Origin: Streptomyces sp. CB02959
GTDB taxonomy: Bacteria; Actinomycetota; Actinomycetes; Streptomycetales; Streptomycetaceae
Assembly: GCF_002803155.1 (NCBI RefSeq)
Contig: NZ_NNBP01000005.1
Span: 124,001 to 188,000 of the forward strand
Direction of reading: 5' to 3'
DNA: 64,000 nucleotides
Below the pieces are notes generated by a model. It was not told the DNA's origin. It did no database searches and saw nothing but the letters and a program-made list of their open reading frames with translations. The stretch's first letter is position 1. Every line of letters starts with the position of its first letter. The position numbers and the translations under genes were made by a program. Positions 22,860-31,570 of this stretch are shown here, piece by piece.

Positions 22860-23839
22860 CAGCTACCGCCGCCCTTGGAGGTCAGGGTGGCGAATGCCTT
22901 GGGGTTGCCGATGACGAAGCCGAAGTGGGCCTCGGCCAGGAGCAGGACGAGGTTCTCCTGGAACGCGGAGTGCCAGGTGCCGTCTGCGTCCACGTAGCCG
23001 GCTTCGGTGGAGATCTTGAGGGTGATGTCCATGCCGACGCCGTAGGCACACTGGCCGAAGTCGCCGGCGATCAGCCGCAGGCCGGTGTCGCGGGCGCCGC
23101 TCTGCCGGATCACCTTGCCGGAGATACCGCGGCTGTAGGAAAGGGGCAGACCCACCAGGCTCCCCGAGCCGACCGCGCCGACGCCGGGGGTGGTGGTGTC
23201 CAGGAAGATCGGGCGGCCGTTGACGTCGGTGGCCAGCAGCAGGTCCGGGCGTAGGCGGGGGTCACCGGCCCAGCCGGTCATGTCGTATCCCTCGGAGGGG
23301 TGCGACGGGTCGTCGTCCCCGTCCACCACCAACTTCATCGCCGCGACGAGGTCGGCCCAGATGCCGCCCTTGTTCTGCGGCGCGGTGCCGAGCTGGACGG
23401 TGTAGGGGGTCTCGGTGAGGAAGTCAGCGAACGGGCCGGGGCCGCCGGTGGGGGTCTTGCCGTGGATCGCGGCGAGGTCGAAGGCGCGGGCAAGGGCCTT
23501 GGGCAGGTCTTGCTGGATCTGCGTGTAGAGACCGGCTGCGTTGCTGTTCGCGACCTCCTGGGAGACCGGCACGAGGCAGGCGACCTTCTTCCCCTGCATG
23601 GTCTTGACGCCCATGCCCGCGGTGCCGGTGGGCTTCGGCCCGCCCTCATCGACCCAGCCGGCGACCGGCAGGTCCATCGGGACGGGGATAGCGGTCTGCG
23701 CGGTCATGGACAGCGGCACCTTGCGGGCCAGACGCATGATCGCGGACTCCTCCACCGCCCGGTCGAAAATCGGGGTGGTGATCTCCGGCGGCAGGAGTAT
23801 CGACTCGATGGCGGAGAGCTTGACGGGGGGTGCAGCCAT
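22859..23839 (-). CDS. Major capsid protein (HK97 fold)
   Basis: 326 residues, with no long delta domain. Conserved capsid features include SAIESILLPPEITTPIFDRAVEESAIMRLARKVPLS, PVSQEVANSNAAGLYTQIQQDLPKALARAFDLAAIHG and the C-terminal FQENLVLLLAEAHFGFVI. It sits right after the scaffold gene. No catalytic or cross-linking residue can be assigned from sequence alone. Confidence 0.92.
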   Translation of the reverse strand: MAAPPVKLSAIESILLPPEITTPIFDRAVEESAIMRLARKVPLSMTAQTAIPVPMDLPVAGWVDEGGPKPTGTAGMGVKTMQGKKVACLVPVSQEVANSNAAGLYTQIQQDLPKALARAFDLAAIHGKTPTGGPGPFADFLTETPYTVQLGTAPQNKGGIWADLVAAMKLVVDGDDDPSHPSEGYDMTGWAGDPRLRPDLLLATDVNGRPIFLDTTTPGVGAVGSGSLVGLPLSYSRGISGKVIRQSGARDTGLRLIAGDFGQCAYGVGMDITLKISTEAGYVDADGTWHSAFQENLVLLLAEAHFGFVIGNPKAFATLTSKGGGS

Positions 23840-23874
23840 AACTGGCCCTCACTTCACAAGGGTTGGGGCGTACG

Positions 23875-24375
23875 TCAGCGCAGCCGGGTCTGGATGATCT
23901 GAGCGAAGCGGTCCGCCGGGGACAGTGGCGCGGGCTCGCCGCCCCCTTGCAGGGGGTCGGGCCGCGGCGGACGGCCGGCTGCGGTCGGGGCCAGGTCGGC
24001 GAGGGCCTTGGCATCCCGTTCCATGGCTTCCTCGTCCTCTCCCTCAATGCGGGGGATGAGGGCGTCGGGGAGGCCGTACTTGCGGCCCAGGCGCTCGCGG
24101 GTGAGCTGTTGCTCGGTCTCCGCGAGCCGGTCGTGGGCGAGCTGGATGGCGGCCTGGGCCTCTTCGGGGTCGGCCATGCCGGCGAGCTGGTTCTTCAGCT
24201 CGCGCAACTGCACCCGGCGCCGGGCCGCCTCGTCCCGGGCACGGGTCAGCTCACCGCGCGCCCACTCCGGGAGCGCCGATTCATCGTTGCCCGGGGCCGG
24301 CTCCGGCGGTTCGGCATGGACGGCGTCGGGCGGTGACGTCTCCGGGGTGGTCGGTGTGTCCTGCGCGTCAGTCAT
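23875..24375 (-). CDS. Capsid scaffolding protein
   Basis: 166 residues: acidic proline-rich N-terminus, a central coiled coil (ARDEAARRRVQLRELKNQLAG...IQLAHDRLAETEQQL), then a polar tail. Position between the MuF-like gene and the capsid gene, and the coiled-coil composition, fit a scaffold. It overlaps the upstream gene by 8 nt. Confidence 0.85.
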   Translation of the reverse strand: MTDAQDTPTTPETSPPDAVHAEPPEPAPGNDESALPEWARGELTRARDEAARRRVQLRELKNQLAGMADPEEAQAAIQLAHDRLAETEQQLTRERLGRKYGLPDALIPRIEGEDEEAMERDAKALADLAPTAAGRPPRPDPLQGGGEPAPLSPADRFAQIIQTRLR

Positions 24376-25426
24376 GATCCGCTCCCTTGGTCGCGGCGCG
24401 GTGGATGGTCAAAGAGGGCCTGTCCTGTGCGGGCAGCACGCCGCGGGATCGAGCGCGGCGCCGGCGGGCGTCGATGGCGCGCCGATAGGCGTTGATCGCG
24501 TCCCGCCCGGTGTGCCCGTCGGTCGCCTCGTCCCACAACTCCCGGAAAGCCCGGCCCTGTTCGGGGAGCCAGGCGGTGCGGGAGTAGATGGGCACGACCT
24601 GGCAATGGCACTGGTCGTGGTACTTCTCCAGGTCTTCGGGATCGATCGGCGGCGCGTTCCGCCCGGCGTGCCCTTTGAGCTGGGCGGCGTCCCGGGACCG
24701 GTAAACCGCGCCGCGGCTGGCGAGCATGGCGCACCAGGCGCACGGGTCGGAACTGGTCATCCGCGCCCAGCCGACCACCCGCGGGTCGGCCGACGAAGCG
24801 CGGTGAAGGAGATCGCGGCCTCCACGGAGGACTTCGCGGTCGGCCGCGGCGGCGGCCGATGCGCCGGCGTCGCGCATCAGGGTGTCGAGTTCGTCGAGGA
24901 AGTCGGTGTCATCCAGTCGCCCGCGGCCCGCGGTGCCTTCGACTGCGGCAAGGCGCCGCCGGGCCTGCACGGGGCCGGTGACGGCAAGGGAAGTGCGGGC
25001 CGCAGCATCGAGGGCTTCCCGGTCTTCATCGGGCCAGGTGTAGTCGTCTTCGATGACCACGGCCCGGCCATCGTCCGTGGCCGGGGGCAGGTGGATCTGC
25101 GCCCGGCCGGCGAAGTCGCGGCGGAGATTGCCGAGGGTGGTCGCCTCCGTCACGGGGGCGGGGGCGTAGGGCGGGAGCGTCGTGTGGGTGTTCAGCGCGC
25201 GGTGGAGCCGCAGGTAGGAGGCGGCCAGGCCCCGCGACCGGGACCGGGAGGCAGTGATGGCGCCCAGAGACGCGTCCATCCACTGCGGCGCGGTCTCCTC
25301 GATCCGCCGAGGCTGGACCATGCGTTGCCAGTCACTCATGACCCGGCCTGCCGTGTGGGAGGCCAGTGCGACCTGGGCGCGGCGGTGCGCGTCAGCCAGC
25401 TGTCGGGGGCTGCTGACCGGTGCCAT
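24368..25426 (-). CDS. Minor head protein, MuF/VG15-like
   Basis: 352 residues from the ATG at 25426, which overlaps the end of the portal gene. An N-terminal helical part is followed by a C-terminal minor-head domain with a cysteine/histidine cluster: DPCAWCAML, HAGRNAPP and YHDQCHCQVVP, as in actinophage VG15-type capsid maturation proteins, where these residues bind metal. Probably packaged near the portal. Confidence 0.85.
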   Translation of the reverse strand: MAPVSSPRQLADAHRRAQVALASHTAGRVMSDWQRMVQPRRIEETAPQWMDASLGAITASRSRSRGLAASYLRLHRALNTHTTLPPYAPAPVTEATTLGNLRRDFAGRAQIHLPPATDDGRAVVIEDDYTWPDEDREALDAAARTSLAVTGPVQARRRLAAVEGTAGRGRLDDTDFLDELDTLMRDAGASAAAAADREVLRGGRDLLHRASSADPRVVGWARMTSSDPCAWCAMLASRGAVYRSRDAAQLKGHAGRNAPPIDPEDLEKYHDQCHCQVVPIYSRTAWLPEQGRAFRELWDEATDGHTGRDAINAYRRAIDARRRRARSRGVLPAQDRPSLTIHRAATKGADHD

Positions 25427-26864
25427 GGGCCACCCCCTCATCCGCGGTCGCCGGCTGCGTAGGCGTGCGACTGGCACGGTCGAGCGATGCGGCCAGGCGA
25501 GCGGCAGGGTCAGCCTCCCGCCACAGCTCCGCGATGCGCTCCTGCTCGCTCACCGGCAAGCCGAGAGCCTCGGGGCCATAGGCGGGCGGGAAGACGCCGG
25601 CGGCCACCATCTTGGAGACGTAGTCCGCCTTCGCCGCCATCGTCGGCGTGGACGGGTCGCGCCACACCAGCGCGAGGCGATCCAGCCCCTGGGGCAGGGT
25701 GCCGCCCTCGGCGATCCAGATGGCCAGGCGCATCACCTGCTCCCACGGCCCCCCGAACGCGCGTTGCCGGCGCTCGCACGCCTTGACCAGCCGGGCCTCC
25801 TCCGCCCGGATCGCATCCGCGGAGGCGGGGTTGTCCCCGCCGACGGCGAAGTAGGAAAGGGGCACGCCCTGCAACGATGCGGCGATCTTGCCGTAGGCGG
25901 TGATGGCTTCGGTGAAGTTGCGCAGCTCGGCGGCCGGGAACTGGCCGGCCTTGGCTTGGTCGTTGGCCAGCGCCCATACCCGTCCCAGGTATGCCTCCCA
26001 GGCGGGGACGGGGTTCCCGTCAGCGTCCTCGAAGTCCTCCTGGCTTGCGCCGAGAATGTAGCGCTGCGGCACTGCCTGGAACTCGGTGGCGATCTGCATG
26101 TTCGTGATCGCGCGGCAGCAGGCATCGGCCACCGGGATCACGCGGAGCATCTCACTGCGGCCGGCGCGGTCCGCTACCCGCGGGCGGTTGACCAACGGCA
26201 CCACCGGGACCTGCGGCATGCCGTGAACGTCCCGGTCCACGACCACCCAAGCGCCGGCCTCGCCACCGTCGTCGCGGACCACCTGCACGGTCTGGCCCGG
26301 CAGGAAGAGGGAGGCGGCCACCGTGGTGGTGCTGCGCGCGTACTGCGGCAGATCCACCTCGCGCGGGTCCTGCACGAACCGCGCCGCCGCCCGCACCTGG
26401 CGCGTCAGCGGATCGCGCTCGTGCGCCATCCACAAGGGGGACTCCACCGTGATCGCGGGATCACCGCTGTGGTCGGCACCGACCACCACATAGGAGCGCC
26501 CATAGATCAGGGCGTCAGCGTGGGCGAGTTGAGACTCCTCATCCAGGCCGCTGGCCTGCCAGATGTCCCACAGCACGTCAGAGGGCGCGTCAGTCGTTGA
26601 GGTGCGAATGCCTTCGACGTCGAGGCGCTCCTCGATGGTGTCGGCGGCCTGCGCCGGCCACGCGATCACCGTCCGAAGATCTTCATACCCGGGCGGGACG
26701 TTGAGGCCGATGGAGCGCATGTACCGGTCGGCGTCGTAGTACCGGCCCAGGATGTCCAAGCCACCGCTGTGCACCGACGCGGCGCGGGCATTGAGGAGCC
26801 GCTGATGGAGGCGGTTGAGGGTGCGCTCTTCCTCGTCGGTGAGCCGGTCGGCCGGGGTGGTCAT
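25392..26864 (-). CDS. Portal protein
   Basis: 490 residues from the ATG at 26864 (MTTPADRLTDEEERTLNRLHQRL). Typical actinophage SPP1-like portal features: YYDADRYMRSIGLNVPPGYEDLRTVIAWPA, QAVPQRYILGASQEDF, and a late LQGVPLSYFAVGGDNPASADAIRAEEARLVKACE segment. Forms the dodecameric DNA entry ring. Normal length for the family. The upstream in-frame extension to 26948 overlaps the terminase gene and is not used. Confidence 0.92.
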   Translation of the reverse strand: MTTPADRLTDEEERTLNRLHQRLLNARAASVHSGGLDILGRYYDADRYMRSIGLNVPPGYEDLRTVIAWPAQAADTIEERLDVEGIRTSTTDAPSDVLWDIWQASGLDEESQLAHADALIYGRSYVVVGADHSGDPAITVESPLWMAHERDPLTRQVRAAARFVQDPREVDLPQYARSTTTVAASLFLPGQTVQVVRDDGGEAGAWVVVDRDVHGMPQVPVVPLVNRPRVADRAGRSEMLRVIPVADACCRAITNMQIATEFQAVPQRYILGASQEDFEDADGNPVPAWEAYLGRVWALANDQAKAGQFPAAELRNFTEAITAYGKIAASLQGVPLSYFAVGGDNPASADAIRAEEARLVKACERRQRAFGGPWEQVMRLAIWIAEGGTLPQGLDRLALVWRDPSTPTMAAKADYVSKMVAAGVFPPAYGPEALGLPVSEQERIAELWREADPAARLAASLDRASRTPTQPATADEGVAHGTGQQPPTAG

Positions 26865-26881
26865 AGGGCACCCCCGTTTCT

Positions 26882-28551
26882 TCAGCGCAGGATCGTGACC
26901 TTGCGAGAGCGGTTCCGGGCGCCGGTAGCGACGGCGTCCAGTCGGCATTGCCAGGCCAGGACGGAGGCGACCGCGGCGTCGATCTTCCGCGGGCTGTCAG
27001 GGTGTTCCTTGGCGATCTGGAGGCCAGAGGTCGAGGGCCTGCGCCGGGCGTTGAGCACATGCCGGGTCAGGACGGACGAGCCGTTGTGGGTGAGCTCTCG
27101 GTCCACGACCGCAGCGTGGAACTTGTCCAGCGCCCGGACGATCAACCCTGACCGGCCGCCGGTCATCCACCATTCGATGGGGTGCTGGCGCGTGGACTTC
27201 ACCGGGAGCTTCGCGCCGTACTTGGCCTCCCAGGTCGCGACGTGCCCCTCCCACTTGGCGGGGTCGGCGTAGAAGCCGACCACGTCGAAGCGCCGAAAGG
27301 CGTCATCGACCGCGGCCAGCACTTCAGCGACCGGCACCTCCCAGTCATCACCGGCCGGGCCGTCCGGCTGTTCCCACACGTGGATCGGGAACAGGTGACC
27401 GTCATCCACCCGGCACGCGATGAGGGCGGTCGCATCGGTCACGCCCTTGCGGCGCCGGCGCGAGCCGTCGAAGCCGAGCACGATCCGCTCGCCGTCCCGG
27501 ACCGCCTTGTCCGGTGCGGCGCAGCCGGACCACTCGGGCTGGGACAACCACGAGTCGGAGGCGTGTGTGACTTGGTTCAGGAAGTACCGGCGAGCGTCTT
27601 GTGGGTCTGTGTCGGGATCCCAGTAGTCCATGAGGACACGGCGCAGGTTCACCCAGCCGCCGTTCATGTCCGCGCTGCCACCGTAGGCGTGCGCGAGGCC
27701 GGCCAGGAGCGACGCCTCGTCACCCGGATCGGTGTCCGCTGGTGCTTCGCGGTGGTCGAAGAGCAGCCCGTCGTCGGCCTTGGTCTTCCCTTCGAGCTGC
27801 TTCTTCCACGCCTCGAACGACCGCTCCGCCACCGAGTCCTCGCCAGGCACAAAGGCGTTGGGAGTTTCGACACTGGCGCCGTTGACCTTGGTCAGATTCC
27901 GGCGGATCGTGGCCGCCAGCTTGCGCCCGCCGTTGTTGGGGAGCCACGACTCCGTCTGGTCCAGCACAGCGAAGACTGGCCGGAAGCCTTCGCGAGAGGA
28001 AGCCGCGGAGGTGACGTACTCGATACGGCCGTCGGGGACATTGACGAAGCTCTCCATCGGCTCGATGGCGTAGGCATCGTGTACGCCACCGTTCCGGGCC
28101 ATCTCCAACAACGGCTCCCACGTGTTCGCCGTCTGGTCCTCGGAAACGGCAACGATCTGGACCTTCGCCTTTAACCCAAGAGAGGTCCACTCCCGGCCCA
28201 CAGGCTCGCCGTCTGCGTCCCAGCCGTCCGGAACTACAGGGCCAAGCGCCTCCGCAAGGCAGAGCGCAGCTAAGAGAGGAGACGTAACTTGCCCCAGCCT
28301 TTTGGCCGGGACAGGACCCCCCTTCGGATGCGTCGCCCGTTGGTCAGAGTGCGCCCGCGAATCGCGGGGCCGTCGAAGTCAGGGCGGAGGGCGTAGAGCT
28401 GGAGCACGAACAGAGCTTGCTCATCGGTCAACAGCAGTGGCTCGCCGGCCGCCGGGCCGTCCGGGACGATCAGGTACTCGGCCATCCAATCAAGTACCTG
28501 CCACCCCAACGTCGGAACTTCTCCCCGGTAGTTCGGACCTCGCCACGGCAC
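26882..28551 (-). pseudogene. terL: Terminase large subunit, frameshifted in Walker A motif
   Basis: Two adjacent frames make one terminase. From 28551 (MPWRGPNYRGEVPTLGWQVLDWM) the frame reads to RPKGWGK (Lys88), then LRLLS and a stop at 28270. In the next frame, from 28282, the protein continues as SPLLAALCLAEALGP...GREWTSLGLKAKVQIVAVSEDQ to 26882, with the nuclease domain (ERIVLGFDGSRRRRKGVTDATAL). Removing five bases, TTACG at 28283-28287, restores GKSPLL and a 554-residue protein. The break falls inside the ATPase P-loop. The second frame could start at a GTG at 28201 but would lack the ATP-binding loop. Either a real inactivating mutation or a sequence error. Confidence 0.88.
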
Positions 28552-28702
28552 GGCGCCCCCCAGGAAAACCCAACCGGAAATACTTCATTTCAGAAGTCGC
28601 CGACAGGAATCGCTCACCAGTTTATCGTCATTGACTTAGGGCGTGCTGCATGCCACTTACTTGCGCCCATTAATTCACGCTCTTGAGGGGAGGTGCGCAC
28701 GG

Positions 28703-28819
28703 ATGTGGCGCCACTCGAAGCATCATAGCGGAGGGCAGTCGATTTTGGGGCTTTCCGCGCTCGCTGTGAGCTTGGTGTGGATGTTCATCGAACTCGTGCA
28801 CCTAACCAGGGATTCGTAG
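28703..28819 (+). CDS. 38-residue single-helix membrane microprotein (moron)
   Basis: An excellent ribosome site GGGGAGGT lies before the ATG. The product is a His-rich N-terminus (MWRHSKHHSGGQS), one membrane helix (ILGLSALAVSLVWMFIELV) and a short polar tail. It is a self-contained unit on the opposite strand to the late genes: a TTGACT box at about 28631-28636 upstream and a perfect hairpin at 28838-28865 downstream. It sits between large and small terminase genes. Too short for usual ORF calling. Function unknown; membrane-active exclusion or toxin-like roles are possible. Confidence 0.6.
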   Translation: MWRHSKHHSGGQSILGLSALAVSLVWMFIELVHLTRDS

Positions 28820-28837
28820 GCCGCGTTGACGTCTACC

Positions 28838-28865
28838 GAAGGGCCACCAAGTCGGGTGGCCCTTC
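28838..28865 (+). terminator. Terminator of the 38-residue moron
   Basis: A perfect 11-bp stem GAAGGGCCACC/GGTGGCCCTTC with a 6-nt loop, beginning 18 nt after the stop codon. Confidence 0.75.
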
Positions 28866-28994
28866 TATGCTCCGACGACCGTACAGCCTCTGACCTGCAC
28901 GTTCACTGGCGCACGTACTTTACTCACTTACCCACTCGCCCACTCGCTCGGCGCAGGAATACCGGCATTGCGAATTCAGCAATTCAGGAATCCC

Positions 28995-29450
28995 TCACGC
29001 TCTCGCGTCGGGATGTATGACCTTCAGTGCCGAATAGCGCTTCTTCGCCGATTGAGGCGAATTGCTTTCGGGGTAATTTTCGCGACTCTCATCCGGCGCG
29101 AACTGCATGCGCAAACGGGCTCGATCCTCTGGCGTTGCTCCGAATTTGGCGACTCGAAGGCGAAGTTCAGCAGCAGCCGAGAGCTCACCGGACCACAAGC
29201 GAGCGTGAATTAGGGCCGTATCCAGCAAGAAATCCCAGTCCGTCGAGGAGAAATGCTCGGCCTGCGGGGACGCCCGCCACACCTGCCACCAATCCCGCGT
29301 CCGCACCGGCCAGTCCCCATCTTCCCCCGGCCAGTCGGGTAGTTCGGGCGGTGCGGCCCGCTCGAAGGGCAAGATCGTTTGCAGCATGACGTCGGCGTTG
29401 CGGCGGGCACGCCTCACGGGATCCTTCGGGGCAGGGCCGCGGCCGGCCAT
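28995..29450 (-). CDS. terS: Terminase small subunit
   Basis: 151 residues starting MAGRGPAPKDPVRRARRNAD, the usual N-terminus of actinophage small terminases, followed by a helical core (WWQVWRASPQAEHFSSTDWDFLLDTALIHARLWSG) and a polar tail. It would recognise the packaging site and recruit the large subunit. The start at 29450 is chosen for the conserved MAGRGP. It is separated from terL by the 28703-28819 moron. Confidence 0.88.
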   Translation of the reverse strand: MAGRGPAPKDPVRRARRNADVMLQTILPFERAAPPELPDWPGEDGDWPVRTRDWWQVWRASPQAEHFSSTDWDFLLDTALIHARLWSGELSAAAELRLRVAKFGATPEDRARLRMQFAPDESRENYPESNSPQSAKKRYSALKVIHPDARA

Positions 29451-29566
29451 CAGCAACACCCCCACATCAATACGCCACGTCATCACCCAATTGGCCAGTT
29501 GCCTGATCTAAAACAGATTAGATCTACTGGTTGGCGACACCTACTGGAGGAACGGCGAGCTAGCTA

Positions 29567-29884
29567 ATGACAGATGACTTCGGGGCGCGATGGTTTTCCC
29601 CCGGCAACCCATTGCTTACTGGATTCAAATCAGGGAAGTCTCGACTCGAAGAATCTCACCTAGTTACTGACGGGCTCTATTTCGAGGAAATTGCAGCCAT
29701 TGTCAAGCGTCACGCCAAGAGGAGACCGCAATACAGCCCTCAGTTCTGGCGGCTATTCTCCGAGCTCCTCACCATCGCGGTGGGGGCACGCCTGGCGAAT
29801 GGAGAACCGGGACTAGAAGAAGAGGAGATCATGCATTACATCGACGAATTCGCAGACTTCTTTAATAGCTTCAAGTGCCCGTGA
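29567..29884 (+). CDS. Hypothetical soluble protein, moron operon gene 1
   Basis: 105 residues, acidic, helical (YFEEIAAIVKRHAKRRPQYSPQFWRLFSELLTIAVGARLANGEPGLEEEEI), no membrane segment. AT-rich codon use and low GC compared with the prophage. GGAGGA lies about 15 nt upstream of the ATG. Its stop overlaps the start of the next gene, so the two are coupled. Transcribed against the late operon, between the terS and HNH genes. Unknown family. It could be the soluble partner of a toxin or exclusion pair. Confidence 0.65.
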   Translation: MTDDFGARWFSPGNPLLTGFKSGKSRLEESHLVTDGLYFEEIAAIVKRHAKRRPQYSPQFWRLFSELLTIAVGARLANGEPGLEEEEIMHYIDEFADFFNSFKCP

Positions 29885-30321
29885 CAAAGAACCTCGAAAA
29901 CTTTCTAGGGATGCCATCCGATTCCGAGGAGCTGGCCAAACATAGCAAGAAACAGCGAATTGAATCGTATCAAAATCGCTCGAATGTAATTACGTGGCTA
30001 GGGGTCGGCCTGGCCGGTGGGGTGGCACTGACTGGGGGTACGCTGTACTCAAACTTAATGCCCCATCTACCTAAGTACCTAACCGCACTGCAAATCACCC
30101 TACTGATTGTTGACGCAGTCTTCTTTGGTGTGGCTCGCGTGAAATTTGACAGAGCGAGAAGGGAACTCGATAAGGCAATCAAAGATTGGAACAAGCTACG
30201 CGCCAGCCATCATTATGGCTGGCCCACGAAGGCGGAGACGTATTACACCCTAGGGCTCACCATTGGACTGCTGTGGATCCTCCTGCTACTCAGCGTCACA
30301 TGGCTGTCCGTGACCATGTGA
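29881..30321 (+). CDS. Hypothetical membrane protein, moron operon gene 2
   Basis: 146 residues from the GTG overlapping the upstream stop (GTGA); a GTG two codons earlier (29875) is also possible. The N-terminus is polar with a basic helix (SKKQRIESYQNRSNVI), then two close membrane segments (about 37-55 and 65-83), a charged linker (VKFDRARRELDKAIKDWNKL) and one C-terminal segment (LGLTIGLLWILLLLSVTWLSV). The layout recalls small 2TM+1TM effectors. Low GC suggests transfer from another source. Confidence 0.65.
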   Translation: MTKNLENFLGMPSDSEELAKHSKKQRIESYQNRSNVITWLGVGLAGGVALTGGTLYSNLMPHLPKYLTALQITLLIVDAVFFGVARVKFDRARRELDKAIKDWNKLRASHHYGWPTKAETYYTLGLTIGLLWILLLLSVTWLSVTM

Positions 30322-30416
30322 ATCAGAGTTCCCAGACTCGTACATCTGCCGAGCCGCAATACGCTTGCGGTGTTCAGGCCGGCCGGGGAGGGGGCTCCCC
30401 CCAGGGCGGCCGAGGA

Positions 30417-30725
30417 TCACCGCAGGCCGGGGTGGCGTTCCGCCGGCCGCCGGCGCAGCGGCGGGCGCTTAGCGCGGCGCGCGACGGCGCTCTCAGCGGC
30501 GGTCTTGCGCCTATGGTGCCAACGGCAAAGCGACTGAAGGTTGTTGTCGCCGTGATCGTGACGGTCGCCGATGTGGTCCACGTCCGTGGCGGCGGCGGGG
30601 CAGCGGCCGCCGTCCCGCATGTAGGCGGTGCACCGGTAGCCGTCGCGAGCGAGGATGCGGGGGCGGATCGTGGTTGCCCAGTCCGCCGGCAGTTCGGCGC
30701 GGCGCCGACTCGATGCCCAGGCCAT
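30417..30725 (-). CDS. HNH endonuclease (packaging-associated)
   Basis: 102 residues from the ATG at 30725. Two Cys near CTAYMRDGGRC, then the HNH core TDVDHIGDRHDHGDNNLQSLCRWHHRRKT with DH and HH metal/catalytic residues. Its place beside the terminase genes is typical of cos-type phages, where the HNH protein assists terminase cleavage. Confidence 0.9.
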   Translation of the reverse strand: MAWASSRRRAELPADWATTIRPRILARDGYRCTAYMRDGGRCPAAATDVDHIGDRHDHGDNNLQSLCRWHHRRKTAAESAVARRAKRPPLRRRPAERHPGLR

Positions 30726-30887
30726 CAGGTGCCCCCGCTCTACCTTGGCGCTACTGAAACGCCCAACGCGATCCGCGAAGGCCAATCGGCGACGCGAACA
30801 CCGCCGGGAACCGAGGATCCCGGCCCCAAGCACACAGGGCTAGGAACCCTCGGGAGAACCCGAACCGCGGTTCTACCACGCAGCAGA

Positions 30888-31313
30888 TCAATCGGCTTCA
30901 GGGCGGGAGCGGAGCTCACCGAAGAACGTCAGCATCTGCGGATCAACCTGCAATGGAGGGCGCGAAGGGAGAGTGATGGTGCTGAGGGCGTGTTGGAGGA
31001 GCAGGCAGCGCAATCGGGTGACGGCGAGGGTGCGTTCGGTGTCGTCCAAGCTGCTCAGCAGGGTTTCGATGCGGGTCTGCCACACTGCCTTCAAGGAGAC
31101 GCTGACCTCTTCTTTCTCGGTGGCCTCCGCGGTCTGTAGTTCGCCCGCGATCTGGTCCAAGCGGTCCCGTTCCACCCGCTCGCGCTGGGCGTCGCCTTGG
31201 GCGAACCAACCCGCCACCGCCTGCCGCAGCCCGGTCCAGGCGTCAGTCCCCACGGCATCTACCAACGAGGCCCCGCATGCCGCGGACAGTGCCCTCAACT
31301 CCTGCTCCAGCAT
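30888..31313 (-). CDS. Hypothetical helical protein
   Basis: 141 residues, nearly all helix (MLEQELRALSAACGASLVDAVGTDAWTGLRQAVAGWF...). The middle is a charged coiled coil, and the C-terminus is LPSRPPLQVDPQMLTFFGELRSRPEAD. A second, degenerate copy of the DNA for this C-terminus occurs at 31462-31570. No known family. It may belong with the nearby PycTM/SLATT-like membrane protein. Confidence 0.65.
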   Translation of the reverse strand: MLEQELRALSAACGASLVDAVGTDAWTGLRQAVAGWFAQGDAQRERVERDRLDQIAGELQTAEATEKEEVSVSLKAVWQTRIETLLSSLDDTERTLAVTRLRCLLLQHALSTITLPSRPPLQVDPQMLTFFGELRSRPEAD

Positions 31314-31461
31314 CGGTGCCCTCCTAGGCCAATCGGCATCGCAAGCACGCTATCGCTGACCCCGACGCCGCGTCAGTGCGCTCCGGGGGCAGTCGATGTG
31401 CTGATGGACTAAAAGACGCCAGGGGCTGTTCCGTTGGTTCTTCGGCGAGGACTCCTGCACC

Positions 31462-31570
31462 CGTACCACTCAGCGGATCAATCCGCCTCAGGGGCGGGAT
31501 ATAGAAGCGGGCCTCACCGATGGAGGTCAGCATCCGCGGATCAACGCGCAATTGGGGACGGCTTGGGAGA
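31462..31570 (-). pseudogene. Degenerate copy of the 3' end of the 30888-31313 gene
   Basis: The minus strand reads LPSRPQLRVDPRMLTSIGEAR, matching LPSRPPLQVDPQMLTFFGELR of the gene at 30888-31313. Similarity at the base level continues past the stop region (GATTGATC...GCTG...GTGGTA) with an extra base that removes the stop frame. The 5' portion of this copy is gone. Its start overlaps the 3' end of the membrane-protein gene. Confidence 0.6.

Noticed and set aside
28826..29020. 64-codon plus-strand frame after the microprotein
   Set aside because: It starts before the terminator hairpin and reads through it, with a low-quality translation.
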